Positions 22,790-36,300 are shown, counted from the first letter of the stretch. The stretch: DNA of 64,000 nucleotides from Tubulanus polymorphus (GCF_964204645.1 NC_134030.1:20775110-20839109); one strand, 5' to 3'. Translations and numbers: made by a program. Notes: a model not told the origin generated them from the sequence alone.

Positions 22790-22975
22790 CATCATCATCC
22801 ACCGCTAGGTGTCGCTAGTGTGCAGTACGACCCGCAATATTTGTATATATTGTTCAAGTTATTATCAGTTTTACTTTATAGACGATGATTTAATTTTTGT
22901 TAATCCTCTATGTACCAAAAGTTTTGGTTAGAATGTAATAAACTAACTTATCTTATCTTACGTCGATGCTGGATT
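22790..22975 (+). mobile_element. Probable non-LTR retrotransposon 3' end
   Basis: Ends in TTGTTAATCCTCTATGTACC, then GTAATAAACTAACTTATCTTATCTTA: an internal AATAAA and a short TTATC tandem tail, as in truncated LINE copies. No reverse transcriptase coding sequence is present. Confidence 0.45.
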
Positions 22976-23460
22976 TCTTCTCAAACTCAACTAACAGTAA
23001 TTTCTCAAATACTATGCATGATGTACCCAAAATTGTGCCACGTATGAACTCTAAACACTAATACGAGTTTATCTAGACTGAAAGATCAAAGTTACTTGAA
23101 AATGAACTAATTTTGATCGAGTTGATATCTCAAAAGGCGCCATCTGACGGGATAGCTGATGTACCGGTACCCCATCGGAACTGTTGTGTAGATAGTTGAT
23201 CGGTTACCATACCATGTAATTAACAATATCAGCAACTTGCTAAAATGCTTTCAGACATTTAACACCAAAGCCGCGATCCCGATTCAGCCCGGGAAAATTG
23301 GCGCGATTTTGCCAGTGCCTAATTAGAGAGCGCGTTCACACGTAAACCACTCACTCGGTACTAAAGAATAATTCAATTCGCTTAATCAAAGCGAATTGAA
23401 TCAATTCCGGAACCTGCAGCAATTCATGACGCTCGTCTGAACGCAGCTTTAGTGTATGAA

Positions 23461-23600
23461 GTGTGCACGACCAGTTTTGAAAAGTGTGCTGATAAAAAGT
23501 CTAATATCTGGTGTTTGTATTTTCAATTAGAAATATCTCAGGTGAAGCACTGAACAAATGTGAAGTGTGGCCGATCAAAACTTGAATGTTGATAAAGTAT
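23461..23600. repeat. 109-bp repeat, diverged single copy (inverted)
   Basis: Contains TCTAATATCTGGTGTTTGTA and TCAGGTGAAGCACTGAAC, the reverse complement of the 15909-16314 unit. Confidence 0.75.
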
Positions 23601-23832
23601 CAAAATTTCCGAGATGTAGAGGTGGTTCTGATACCTGCACGAGTTCTGCCATATTTCACACTACCAGCGCGTATGTTTACATAATGTACATTACGATATA
23701 ATAAAAAAGAGAATACAGAAAAAAAAGTTCATCCGATTTTGCTCTGACATCAGGTGTTTATCCGATATATCAACCGACTGTCGATGAATTTATAGTTGGA
23801 ACACCTGTCGTCGGACGCACGGCACCACCTGA

Positions 23833-26800
23833 TCAACTGAACGGCAACTCGGTCGCTATATAGTCATCGGTCTCTTCGACGAAACGCGTCGGAGCAGCCC
23901 GGTTCGAGTCGGCGGTCGCCTCCATTTCGACCGCTTTCAAAAGCATCTGAAACATACTCGGCTGCGGTTCGGCCGGTTTGTTAGCGCTATAGGCGACGCC
24001 CAGCGGCCGAGGCACGGGCGATTCCGTACGGCCGACGAACGACAACTCGCTATCGGAGCAATCCTCTTCCGCGTCGTAATACTCGTCGTCGCCGTCCTCG
24101 TCATCGTCGTCGGTGACGTCATCGTTATTTGCGCGCTTGCTCGCCGAGTGGATGGCGTTTAATCGCATTTTGTAATGACGAAAGCCGATCGGGGCGTTCG
24201 GCATTCTCACCGCGTAGTTATTCAAAGCGCAGCGGAAGTTTGCCTTCCATTTTTTCGGATTCTCATTTTTGCTGTCGTATTTATCTGAAATAAACAGAAA
24301 CACAAACAATTCAGTAAACTACGAATACAGATCGTATCAGTCGGCACCAGGTGTTTTATCCACCGAAGCCACAATACGGTATAAGTAAGAATACAGCATT
24401 GTACAAGACAGCACTTAACTATATACAAAAAATACCCCTTTCTAGAATCACAGGGAAAATTGTGCTTTCGTTTTTACAGAAATTGCCCTCTCCAGATGGA
24501 AAGTCTTGATTACGATAGCCTCTTAACACCCAGGGCCCAGTTCCACAGTTCTGAGTTAAGATTTAGCGCTGAGTTAATTCATTGAAAATGAACTGATTTT
24601 AACTCAGAGTTAACTCTAACTCACAACTGTGGAACTGGATCCTCATGGACAATCATATGGCTCAGATTCATGACCGATCTAAGACCGACTTAATCGCTAT
24701 ATCCTTGATCGCTATATACTTAATCGCTATATCCTTGATCGCTATATACTTAATCTACTATAATAGCCGATCTCAAAACTAAGACTAGTCTAAGCTTATT
24801 TCAGTTCTACATGTATAACCAACCTAACAACTTTGGACTAGTCTAAGCTCATTTTGGATCTAACAGCTTAATACGCTAAAGATTGAAGACCACTTTTGGA
24901 CTTTTCACCTGAACTCAATCTTAGTCCAGTCTAAGCTTCGTGCATTGTCTCAAAGTTGAAGCTGGTTCCACTAGTTCCCGCCTATACTTACTGGTATGAA
25001 TCGCCCATCGCTTGAAGATGACCGCGTCGTCATTGATCCAATTGGCAGCGCTGCGATGACGCCACGGCAACTGTAGAATCGTTCTATCCCTATCGACCCA
25101 TTTCAATCCGGGAATCTCCCTGGAGTTCACCTGTACGGCCAGCCAATCGGGCATCCGGAATTGCTTCCTTTTCCGCAGCTTAATCGGAAGTTTCGTCGAA
25201 GAGGCGGCGGATGCTTGGTTGACTACCGTCGGTATGGCCGATCCGTCATCGTCGTCGTCAGAACTGCCTTCGAAATCTAAGTCCGAAATTTTGCTGATAG
25301 GGGGCGCCCGGGTACACTGTTCGGGTTTTCCCCGTCCTAAGATACGTATTCGTTTACTCGGCTTTCGCGGCGAATACTGACGTCGTTTCGGCCACCGACT
25401 CGAACAGGCCGCAGTCCCCATAATTCGCTTTTCACCGTCGGAATTACTATTTGAAACGGCTTCAGCCGGCGCGGAAGACAAACGTAAATTCCGGACTCTA
25501 GATGGCGTCGTAGTCGATTTAGAAGGTATATTGTGGTTTGATTTGCTAGTTTTGTCGCGTGTAAACCCGCTTGGCTGTGGTTTAATGACAGTACGCACAG
25601 TCGATCGGATTCCACGGGAGGTATTTCCGTATTTCGACGTCGATTCGCTTACACTAGTCATAATTTCGAATTTAACGGCGCTGTCTACCGGCGTCGCGGT
25701 AGGCGGCGCTCTTTCGACGCTGACGTCAGAACATTCGTCGTCTGCCGGTTCTGATTTAATAACGACGGGAAAGTTCGTCTGCACTAGAATCGGCGTGAAC
25801 GCTTCGGTTTTACCCTCGAGCTCATTCTCGGTCTCCTGAGCCCGGTCAGTGACGTCGCGCGTATCCAATAAACGCGACATAAGCTCAGCCGAACGCGACT
25901 GGCCAGGTTGCGAAAACTCGCGTTTTCTCGCAAAATCTCGCGCGTACGCGATTTTCAACGCCTGCGTACCGGTTCGACCGGTCGTTAGGACGTTCCCGCT
26001 ATCCGAGTTTCTATCCGTATGTCGTGAGACGGCGGTCGAGTCGGGACGAGTCAATACGGGGCGAGGTATGTCCGACGACAAGGCGGGACTCGCGACGAAC
26101 GGGTTAACCGACGGCGTAGAAACTCGAATGATACCGCCAGCAGCCGGGCGCGGTATACTCAATCCGAGATTAGCCGGGGAGGGTATTGTTAGTCTCTCCT
26201 CTGCTGTTGGAGACATATCTACCGGTTGAGATTCGGACCGGCGGTCAGTTCGTTTACCGGCCAGGTACGACTTCAACGCGTGCATGCCACTGGTCCCTGG
26301 CGAATCGAGCGAACCAGGCCGGATAGGCGCGTCGACAACGGGCACCGGGATCGTGAACGCATCCGACGATTGCGAATCGGTGCCGGTAGATGACGCTACC
26401 GGTGTCGGTATTTCGCAGTCTTTACCGCTGGTCTTGCTTTCCACGCTCAGGTCGAGCGGCAACTCGTCGGAGTCGACCAGAAACTGGTCGCAATTTATAA
26501 CCGACGACCGGCGCGCCACGTCGGCATGCGCGCCCTCTATAACCGGGCTACTATCCGACAAACTCAAACACGACCCCCCGCTAAGCTGTAAATAATTCAA
26601 GCTATTCGCGTCCGCTTTAAACACGGGGGGTGAAGATAATTTCAACGGCGCCAGACCGACCGGCTTCGAGCACGGGATGTCCAATTTGACGACGGCGGCG
26701 CCATCTAGCGACTTAGTAGACGCGGGTTTGATTCTGGCGATGGACGCCATCGATCGAATGACGGCGTCTGACGACGGCTGTAGTGGATCTAGCGGAATAA

Positions 26801-27203
26801 CCATCGGACCATCCGGGTTGTGCACGTCGACTTTCATATTCTCGACCGGTACGGGAATATTCAAACGCCGTATGTCATCGTCGATGGATACGTCACTCAA
26901 CACGGCCGCCGCGTCAGTAAGCTCCTCCTTCTTTATAATGGCGTCGTAATAGTCCGCCCCGCCCACTTCGCGTATCGTCTGCTGTAGCTGCGGTACGGGT
27001 AGAATCTTTATCTCGAACAAAGCGTCGGAAGTGTTGGCAGATTCATCGTTAACGCGTCGACCGATATCTGTCGGGTTCGGCTCGGTTTTGAAGAGTTTAT
27101 CGTCGCTTCTAGTTTCGGCAGCGATCGGTGCCGCTTTATCCCTGCTCTTGCATCGACGACCGACTCGGCCAGCGCGGCCAGAATCTACGAATTTCTTTTC
27201 CAT
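23833..27203 (-). CDS. IRF: Interferon regulatory factor with long N-terminal extension (887 aa)
   Basis: Exon 1 is 27203-24992 (CCA|GTAAGT, phase 1) and exon 2 is 24284-23833 (after TTTATTTCAG); the CDS is 2664 nt. Residues about 684-790 are an IRF DNA-binding domain: MPDWLAVQVNSREIPGLKW, LPWRH, WAIHTNKY and KKWKANFRCALNN, with the family's tryptophan spacing and the recognition-helix R and C. The intron cuts the domain at WAIHT|NKY. IRFs are nuclear transcription factors that bind GAAA repeats in innate-immune promoters. In known IRFs this domain is N-terminal; here about 680 Ser/Pro/Asp-rich residues precede it in one unbroken ORF, with SUMO-type sites (IKKE, IKSE, VKFE). After the domain comes an acidic run (DDVTDDDDEDGDDEYY). 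No IAD was recognised. A shorter product from an internal Met is possible. Confidence 0.85.
24537..24643. mobile_element. Foldback MITE, CAGTTCCACAG ends
   Basis: GGGCCCAGTTCCACAGTTCT and ACAACTGTGGAACTGG are inverted. The interior repeats GAGTTAA/TTAACTC. It lies in the IRF intron. Related copies are at 31233 and 32078. Confidence 0.75.
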
Positions 27204-27324
27204 CTTCGATCAACGTTCGTCATTACTAAAAATATAAACCGATAAGAAATGTTACCGATCAGAAATCGCAATCAACGTTTCAAAATATCGTTGGCCGCCA
27301 TATTGGGTTTCCGTCTTTAATGCG

Positions 27325-27745
27325 ACCAGCCAGGATCCACCAGGTGCCGCTAGTGAGCAGTAGGGCATCAAATACTGCGGCAATAGTGGATTCCACTTGT
27401 GGCAAATAAGGATCCACCAGATGTCGCTAATGTGCAGTAGGGCATCAAATACTGCGGCAATAGTGGATTCCACTTGTGGCAAATAAGGATCCACCAGATG
27501 TCGCTAGTGTGCAGTAGGGCATCAAATACTGCGGCAATAGTGGATTCCACTTGTGGCAAGTGAGGATCCACCAGGTGCCGCTAGTGAGCAGTAGGGCATC
27601 AAATACTGCGGCAATAGTGGATTCCATTCGTGGCAAGTGAGGATCCACCAGGTGCCGCTAGTGAGCAGTAGGGCGTCAAATACTGCGGCAATAGTGGACT
27701 CCACTTGTGGCAAGTGAGGATTCACCAGGTGTCGCTAGCGTGAAG
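27325..27745. repeat. 77-bp minisatellite, array 1
   Basis: About five units of 77 bp with GGATCCACCAGGTGCCGCTA, CAGTAGGGCATCAAATACTG and ATTCCACTTGTGGCAA, immediately upstream of the IRF start. The same family is found inverted at 41036 and 56585. Confidence 0.9.
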
Positions 27746-27749
27746 TAGG

Positions 27750-28675
27750 ACATGAACAGTAGAATGGCAGTAGACTTGACGAATGAGGATGCACTATAGT
27801 AGGCCTATATACTAATGAAGAATGATCTAGAATCTATCTGTATCTTAGAATAGGCCCGATACACGTCACTCTCGGCCTAACGTGATTGACATACAGATAA
27901 TTATTATAATCAAATAGTTGATAAGTTTTATCCGTATGAGCAAGTGAATTATGGTAAGCATGATAAACTCTCTCATTTCTGGGAGATGAACATATCATCG
28001 GGAATAGCTCAACATCATGATTATGTTCAGGGAAAAGCGCATCCCCCCGTGGTGCGGGAAAAAAAGCCTCTCAACTGAAAGAAGCCGGTTACAAAGTGGC
28101 ACAAATATCGAACCATAATGACTTAAGAATTTAGGTTTTAAAAGGAATGTGAAATATGTTCCCTAATGATGAAAGCATAGGGAGTTGACATATAAAGCCT
28201 CCAGTAGCAGATAAGATAGGACCCAGGTCCCCGAGGTACACGGCTTTACAAATGTGTTCTTACAAATTCATTAAACACTTTGCATACTGCACTGTTGCAG
28301 ACTTATTCTTTAAATTCATAATAAGTCATAGTACCCGCCCTGAGCTAAGCCAGGTGTTTGATCCCTGTAAGGGGTCACCCCTCTCGGGGGTAACATTTCA
28401 ATCATAACTTGTACGTATGTGTCTATCGCTTTAACTCTAGTCGTATTATAATCGATATTGGCAGTCTACACCCATGCGCCATCTATCCGATTTGGCTGTC
28501 ATCGACGTTGTGTCTTAAAGGGTTTAGAGGTCGCTGGGCACCGTAACAATTCGGTATATTGTAAATTCATTGCACTGTGGCAAGTGAGGATCCACCGGGT
28601 GTTGAAGGGCGTGTAAGTGGAGGAAAACCTTCCTCGGGCATATTCATAAGAACCTTTAGAGTTTACGGGGCGATA
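27750..28675. other. Gene-free spacer
   Basis: No gene was recognised. A single 77-bp-family half unit (GTGGCAAGTGAGGATCCACC) lies near 28575. Confidence 0.4.
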
Positions 28676-28677
28676 CT

Positions 28678-28830
28678 ATCGGGACATCCTCCTCCGGCAG
28701 GGATTCGAACTTAATCGCCGAATTGCCAAGGTACAAAAACCCTACCACACTAGACCGAGCTAGGTAGTGTGGTAGGGCTTCGTGCAGTGATGCCATCAGG
28801 TTCGAATCCCTGCCTGGGAATAATGAGGAA
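28678..28830. mobile_element. Compact foldback element with tRNA-like arms
   Basis: The left arm is GGCAGGGATTCGAACTTAAT and the right arm CATCAGGTTCGAATCCCTGCC; CCCTACCACACTA and TAGTGTGGTAGGG form an inner stem. GGTTCGAATCCC matches the RNA polymerase III B box, but no cloverleaf is present. Confidence 0.6.
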
Positions 28831-28839
28831 CCCTGTAGG

Positions 28840-30565
28840 TGGCGCCCTCTAGGAGCGGATTTAGAGGGGGCGCAATTGTGTCCTTCAAATTTTCATTATT
28901 AATTTCTAAACCGTAACATTCGGTCACCAGAATCCAGGAAATGCAATCTAAGAGGGGTCCGATTTAAAAGATTTCTAAAAATGTCAGTCCCCGGGCGTCA
29001 GTGGCACCCTCATCGGGAAAGCTGTGAACCTCTTGAGTTCTAAATATGATCCACCAGTGGGTCCACTTGTCAATCGGTGGCGCCCTCAGTGGGGAAATTA
29101 AGAACCTTCAGTCAATGGTGCAGTGAACCTCTAATGTCAGGAGTCTTAGTCAATGTCAATTGATCCATCAGTGGTGCCCCCTGTCTGGGAACTGAGAACC
29201 TCTTCGAGCCAAGGGAGGTTCATTTCTGATCCACCTGGCCTCGGCAGAAGACAGAGAGAAACCTGTTGTTAGTAAATCAGTGTAGTGTGTCAGTAGTGTC
29301 TGTTAGCTGGAGGAGTAAGGAGTATCAATCACTATTGCGTTCATAATTTGTGTGCGAATCAGAAGATATTTAACAAAACTGTTTCATAATCGAGTTCCAT
29401 ATGTGTATATATATATATATATACTCCAAACTACTCATCAAACTATCAGAGATTACGACAACAACATTACACACATTTATAACAACATTTAACCACTGCT
29501 GACTTAGCATAGAGATACTGACCCCTCATTGTATAGCGGACAAAATCTCATAAATTTAGATCCAAATTGAGGAAATAATTTCTTTTCTTAAATACACTAA
29601 CTTGACCCGAACATGAAGGAACCTACTTACTAGCAACTTTCAATTTGACTTATTCAGTTGGGTTAAAATTGGACTTCGAGTTAGTCCTGGTAGAGGTCTA
29701 TTTCAAGTCTATTTAGTCAAATTGTAACCCACGCTAACTCTGTGCCCAGTTTTTGAGCGCAAATTCAACTTCAAGACTTGCGATTAGCTGATATTTAATG
29801 TTTAGAAGTCAAACACTAATCTAAGATCATCGAAAATATCAAACTTTTAAACTGATAGTGGAACTAGGCTACGCAAAGATCATTGAAAATGAACTAAATT
29901 CAGTTCAGGTCAAATTTAGCGCATAAGATACCGACCGATTTCGACAATTATTGCGCCCGCTTTATAAAGTGGTCGCGCTTTCTAAAAAAAGTCAGCAGTG
30001 GTCGCGACATCCGATCGATTTAGAAAACAAAACACAAATAACGATATCGATTGTTGTTCGGTATTTTTTTTTCTTCAATTTTCTCGCTATATCATTTGAC
30101 AGCAAAACACACGTATGCATCGTAAAATCATGCGTTTATAGAGAGAGAGAGAGAGAGATAGAGGATACTCGCGAGTTTGAATATTTCGCGGTATAAAAAA
30201 TAATTTGTCATCTCCGACAATCTAATCTTCACCGCGCCCGGCATTTTTTTCATTTCTTCACATTTCGCCGGTTTTCGAAAAAAACTATATCGCTCGTGAA
30301 GCTTTTGATTACGACGGAAATTGGCGACGATTTCGAGGTGGTTAATATACACACATGGAACTGGATAGTACATCGAGTATATTACAATATTTGATAAATC
30401 ATGTTTTTTGTTTTTCGTTTACGAATCTCGTGGTAACGTTTTTTTTTTTTCGACGCGATAAAAAAATATTCTACCTTCGCGACGATTCGTGCAACTGTCA
30501 ATCCGCAGCCTGGAGGAGGACCCTAGGACCTCAGGTATTCAATACACTTACGCTATTCTTCTGAG
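28840..30565. other. Gene-free spacer with short low-complexity tracts
   Basis: 28850-29240 has several GGTGGCGCCCTC-like phrases (decayed repeat). (TA)n lies at 29404-29423 and (GA)n near 30140. 29940-30500 is richer in CG pairs and has a palindromic CTTTATAAAG; it could be a promoter region for the IRF gene, but no exon can be shown. Confidence 0.35.
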
Positions 30566-30566
30566 A

Positions 30567-31040
30567 TATTTCATATCAGACATTTTATCAGAACACTTTC
30601 AAAAACTGATCATCCACACTTCACATGTGTTCAGTGCTTCACCTGAGACATTTCTAATTGAAAATGAGCTACAAACACCAGATATTAGACATTTTATCAG
30701 AACACTTTCAAAAACTGATCGTCCACACTTCACATGTGTTCAGTGCTTCACCTGAGACATTATTTAATTGAAAATGAACTACAAACACCAGATATTAGAC
30801 ATTTTATCAGAACACTTTCAAAAACTGATCGTCCACACTTCACATGTGTTCAGTGCTTCACTTGAGACATTTCTAATTGAAAATGAACTACTAACACCAG
30901 ATATTAGACATTTTATCAGCACACTTTCAAAAACTGATCACCCACACTTCACATGTGTTCAGTACTTCACTTCAGAGATTTCTTTTATGTCAATGTAAAT
31001 GAACTACAAACACCAGATATTAGACATTTTATAGCGAAAG
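30567..31040. repeat. 109-bp minisatellite, array 2
   Basis: About 4.3 units matching 15909-16314, same orientation. Confidence 0.9.
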
Positions 31041-31232
31041 TAAGTTGCGAGTTCCAGGCTGCAGATTGACACCTGTTTATTACACCAAAAATGCGATTCA
31101 TTTCGAACCTGTATACTACATCACTACACAACTATATTTGTAACCTAATATTTACACGAAAATTAAGTCGAACGTGGTTAACAGTAAGTACATACTTACT
31201 ATTGATTTGAACAGAATAATGACCGTAGCTGT

Positions 31233-31346
31233 AAACCAGGCCCCAGTTCCACAGTCGCGAGTTAGAGTTAACTCCGAGTTAAAGTTAGTTCATTTTCAAT
31301 GAGTTAACTTTGAGTGAAACCTAACCTCAGAACTGTGGAACTGGCC
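31233..31346. mobile_element. Foldback MITE, CAGTTCCACAG ends
   Basis: CCCCAGTTCCACAGTCGCGA against TCAGAACTGTGGAACTGG; interior GAGTTAACTC. Same family as 24537 and 32078. Confidence 0.75.
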
Positions 31347-31496
31347 ACAGAACCACTAGAATTTTCTACGCGATAACAATAAAATTAAAATTACGTAAGA
31401 CAATATTATTCTCGAGTTATGTACAATCGTTTGTCGAAGTCATAATCAGGCCTAAGCGAAGAAAGAAAAACTGTGAAAATTAGGCGAAAATAAAAC

Positions 31497-31692
31497 GATG
31501 CCTTTTTTCTCCTAATCGGCTGCTGTGTCATTTTGTAAACTGGCAATGAAATTTGTAATCAGTTCATTTCTACAACTGTCGTCGGGTCTGTTATGGTTAT
31601 GACCATGATAAAAAATAGAATAAAAGAAATTTACAGGATTGATAGGCGGCCAGCCGGGTCAACGTTTAAGCTCAGCAGAAATAAGGAATCAT
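31497..31692. mobile_element. MITE, GATACCTTGTTTCTCC family, inverted copy
   Basis: Reverse-complement match along its length to 39962-40146, including GGCCGCCTATC and GTTGACCCGGC blocks. The terminal repeats are worn. Confidence 0.65.
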
Positions 31693-31699
31693 CGAAATG

Positions 31700-32070
31700 A
31701 GAAGGTATCGATTTCTTTCACGTTAATTGAAACTATTCTCTAAGCCTGTTGCTATATACTTGGAATGATTTTTGTAAGCGAGTATTATAGAGATTGTACT
31801 AAAATTTTGTGAAGCGAAGTTACCAAAATTGTAAGCGTCATATGTACAGGGAAAATTGGCCAATAATTTTGAACCCCACCCGACCTTGCGTTCATAAGAA
31901 TTCGAATTATAAATCGGCCTTTATAGATATTATCGGGCTATATAAAAATACACATAATTTGTTTGTTTAATCATCATTATATTTTCTAGCGGTGAGCAGG
32001 TTTTTTTTCAATCATTTCATGATTCAGTGAAGAAAATTCTGCTTTGTACCAGCTTTGAACAGTCGATATC
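31700..32070. other. Gene-free AT-rich spacer
   Basis: Nothing recognised. Confidence 0.35.
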
Positions 32071-32077
32071 TAATTAT

Positions 32078-32194
32078 CAGGACCCAGTTCCACAGTTGCG
32101 AGTTAGAGTTAACTCAAAAGAGTTAAAATTAGTTCATTTTCAATGAGTCAACTCAGGGTCAAATCTTAACTCCGAACTGTGGAACTGGACCCTG
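32078..32194. mobile_element. Foldback MITE, CAGTTCCACAG ends
   Basis: GGACCCAGTTCCACAGTTGC and CGAACTGTGGAACTGGACC are inverted. Third copy of the family. Confidence 0.75.
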
Positions 32195-32199
32195 GATTC

Positions 32200-33050
32200 T
32201 ACCATACAAACATGGCTGAATCCATCATCCCCCCAATGACATCAACAAATTACCTACACTATCAATAATTCAATATTCAGAACCTTCGATAGAGCTTTCA
32301 AAATGCTCTCGATGACATCATCAAATTGCTACTGATAAAATCTTCGAGATGACAAAGCCGAAGACATCCGCAAAATAGTAGTCACTTTGATGATGTCATA
32401 GGGTGATTTCCGGACGACTTATGAACACAATAGTGATATACGAACGATACTCTCCTCCAGCGCTAGAAATTTACACGCGTCATCTTAAAAATGAGACTTT
32501 AAACATTAAATGCAACATCTGAAATTACGAACACAAAACGACCGCCGCATGAAACTCGGTCAATTCGATTAATCTCACGCGCGCCGTGAACAATTCTAGC
32601 CGTCCGCTAACTCTGGGCACGCGTCGCCATTCGAGAATTTCCATTTCGCCCAATTCTCAATCGTTTGTCAACTCTTCGAATGGATGTATACGCGACCGAA
32701 CCGTTTTACCGTGTGTACCCCGCGGTGCCGCGTATTAATCTACCCCCTTAAATTGCGCCTACCCAACCGTGCGATGTATGACATGATTCGTCGATCTCAA
32801 CTGAAAGATGGCAGCACCCGTCAAACATTGTAAATATAAGCGACTAACCACATGTCTTACTACAGGTTATGTGATACACCGCACTGAGGGAAAACTTAAT
32901 ATATAAGATAGCAGTAACCCGTTAAAAACGTAGTCCTACAACATCTGACTAATTTTCCAAATATCTTGTAGAATTTTCTACAGCACCTTCGGAAAAGAAT
33001 TTGTCAATGCTGACAGTATGATTTCAAATCAACCGAGATGATTATCCCTG
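32200..33050. other. Spacer downstream of the zinc-finger gene
   Basis: Contains GATGACATCA-type phrases (32220-32420) and a piece resembling the piggyBac-like MITE interior (32680-32960: GGCAGCACCCGTCAAACA and TACACCGCACTG). No exon was recognised. Confidence 0.4.
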
Positions 33051-33051
33051 A

Positions 33052-33289
33052 TTAACCCTTTCAGTGCTGATGCTGGAGATATTTAAAGATTTAAAAAAAA
33101 TTCCGCTCTAGTGTCCAAAAACGGGCATTGTGCAGTCGTGTATCGTAAGTTACTGTTAGACAGGTGCTGCCATCTTTCAATAGAGATAAGAAATGATAAC
33201 TTTAATACACCGCAATGCAGTGTACTATAGCAAAGTCCATCACCGATGTATACACCGCACCGCGGGGTAGATGCATTGAAAGGTTTAGG
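33052..33289. mobile_element. Degenerate piggyBac-like MITE
   Basis: Starts TTAACCCTTTCAGTGCTGAT and ends GCATTGAAAGGTTTAG. The inside has TGCTGCCATCTTTCAA and TACACCGCA blocks of the 55003 and 57213 elements. Confidence 0.6.
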
Positions 33290-33303
33290 CCGATCGCTGG
33301 CAT

Positions 33304-36300
33304 TTAATCCGGGGAATTATCGGTGTGAGCTAAACTGATAATGCTATCCATCACTTCGTCCATGTGTTGCTCTAGAACGGACGGCCGGGCGGACGAGGCC
33401 GACGAACTGGCGGCGGCGGGGGTATCACCGGTATCCGCGTTGCTGTATCGATGCGTGTGCGGGTTCGTGCGCATGTGCACGTTCATACCGCATTCGCTCG
33501 GCGACTGAAACAAACACCCGTCGATCGGGCACAGGTAAAACGTGGCGGCGCCGTCCGGACCGCCGCCGTGCGCGAATATCATCAAGTCCGTTTCGGTCGG
33601 GTGGTGGAGCTGCATGTGGCGTTTCGCTTTGGCGATGTTCGCGTGGTTCAGTTCGTTCATCGTTTCGAGCTTGTCGCAGTAGAAACAACTGTACTGGCGC
33701 TTCTCGGCGTCGCCGCCGCCGCCGCCCGTGTCATCGACTACGGGTACGACCTCGAGCTCCGCAGTCGAATCGGCGCGCGCAAACTTCGGCACCGGCGCCA
33801 ACGAGCACATGCTCACGTGCGTCTCCATCGCGGCGACGTCCGTGTTGAAATACGCGCACTCGACGCGTTTGCATATGAACACGCGCGCCGGTTGACGGTT
33901 GGCGCGCGCGCGGATGTTCCACGCGATCACGTAGTTGGACGTCTCGGCGGCGGTCGCGTGCGCCGCGAGGCAGTGCGCGCGCACGTCGGCCGTGCGCAGG
34001 AACCGCTGGTTGCAGCTGAAACACTGCAGCATCCCGGGGAAGTAGTCGTCGGTCTGGTCGGCCGAGCGATGAGCCACGGCGTACGGCGGCGCGTTCGATA
34101 TGCGCGCCGCTCGTTTACTTTTGCGACTGCGTTTACGGAATCCCGACGTCGCCGAGTCATCGGTAACTAGGTCGGACTCGTTACCGGCATTCTCGTTGTA
34201 GTTGATGCGTTTACGCCGGCGCAGACTCCGCGAGCCCGGAGACGTCGATAAAGCGCCCTCTAGATCTAAGTCTTCATCGTTGCGGTTGATCGCGTCGTCG
34301 TCCCGTGACGAATCCGCGACGACTCGAGGCGTGACTGACGACTCCGCGATGACTTCACGCGCCGACGACGAAGACTCCTTGATGGCCCGATCGACGATCG
34401 CTCGGTCGAGAACTACACGCGCGACCGCTTTCCCGACAGCGCCACTTTCGTCCGTCTGCGACGACGCGACTAAATCCTCGTCGTTTTCCTCTAAATCATC
34501 GCCGCTATCAGGATTAACGTCATCATCCCTCTCATCATCGACGGTTTCCCCGTCGTCGTCGGCTACGGCTTCGTATTTCACGTGCCGCGGATGACGCGTG
34601 TAATGCTGCTCGAGACCGGTCGCGAACACGTACAACGCCGGACATTTCGGATGCGCGCACAGATAGCAGAGTTTGCGACGTTTTTGCGACTCGGCGCGAC
34701 AGTCGACGACCACGAGCGGTTTACCGGGCGCGCATCGTTTCAAGTGTTCTTTAATCGCCGGCAAACTGTCGCCGGTGAACGCCGAGCCGTTCGGACAGTA
34801 CGAACACCGGTATTTCACAGTCCGGTCGACAGACGCCGTCTTTTTATGTTTCGCGCGACGCATGATCGTCACCTTGTACCGCGTCGACTCGACCGACGTT
34901 TCGCAACAATCGTCGTCGACCGGCGGCGGGTGCGCGTACGCCAGGTGGTCGCCGTGTACGCGATAGTGATCGTTCATCTGGTCCTCGTCGCGCGTTGCCA
35001 CCGCGCAGTCCGGATGCCGGCAAATGTAGACGATCTTACGACGTTTCAGCTGCTCCTGACGCAGATCGACGACGAAGAACGACTTCGTGTCCGGGTGTTT
35101 CTCGATCAGGTGGCGCTTCTGCACGGCGAGGTCCGGGTTGCCGTAGCAACATATCTGACACTCGTACATCACGGGACTGCGATGGACGATCTCTTTCTCC
35201 GCGCCGCCGCCGTTTTCATCGTCGCCGTCCTCCTTCTCGTAGTCGTATTCCTCCTCGTCGAAGTCCAACTCGATGTCGGTTACGACTAAATCGCGGTCGG
35301 GATGCTCGAGTCGGACGTGGCTGGCGACGCGGCTACGTTTGCTCGACTCGTAGCTACAATACGGACAGCCGAACCGCTGCGCGCCGAGGTGTATGTTGAT
35401 CAGGTGTTTCAGAATGGACGTCTTGTCGTGCGCGTTGTACTTGCACCGGCGGCACATGTACACTTTCGCCGAATCGCCGCCGGCGCCCGAGTCCTCGCGC
35501 GTGATTTTAATCACGACGTTCGGATCGAGTTTACGCGAGCCGACCGTCAACACGCGACACTGCGCCGGGCCCGACGCGGCGTCGCGCTCCTTCAACCGTT
35601 GCTGCACGATCTCGTAGTCGTCGAGCGGTTCCTCCTTGACGACGACGGCCGGCGTCGGAGCGGTCGTCACCGATATGACTTCGCTCGCCGTCACGACCGT
35701 CGGAGCCGGTGCCGGAGCGTTCTTCTCCATTATGATGCGACCGTTACGGAAACGAGGCACGTACGCCACCTGTCGACCGGCTGACTGGTCGACGCCGCCG
35801 CTGATAATCGCGCGCATCATTAACGCCGGACTAGCCGTTGTGGTCGACTGCGCGACCGGACTAGCGATCGTAATCGGCGCGCATAGTCCGGCGGTGCGTA
35901 TCGAGGGACCTACGGCGCCGGCTGGAGCGCGCATCACGGTGCGATCACCAGGTGGCGCCGCCGAGCTACGCTGCGTGAATATCTGCGAGTTCGACGAGTT
36001 GAGTAGTATGGGTATCGCACCGGGACTGTTCGCCGGTGGAGTCCCCGCGACGAAGCAATAGCGAATCTGTCCTTTATTCGCCGAGTTCGGTATCGGTAGC
36101 AAGTAACCCTTATTCGCCGGCGAATTAGCCGTCGACGGGGCGTTGAACGTCGACGGCGCGTTGAAGGTCGACGGCGCGTTGAAGGTCGACGGCGCTACGC
36201 TCGGATTCAACGCGCAGTTGATCCGCGTCGTTGCGGTCGTCGCGGCGACTCCTGGCGAACGCACCATCAGTATCTGTTTATTGCCGGCGCTCGTCAGGTT

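Noticed and set aside
27252-27725. Overlapping ORFs MDPHLPQVESTIAAVFDALL
   Set aside because: They are frames of the 77-bp minisatellite, offset by one unit each.
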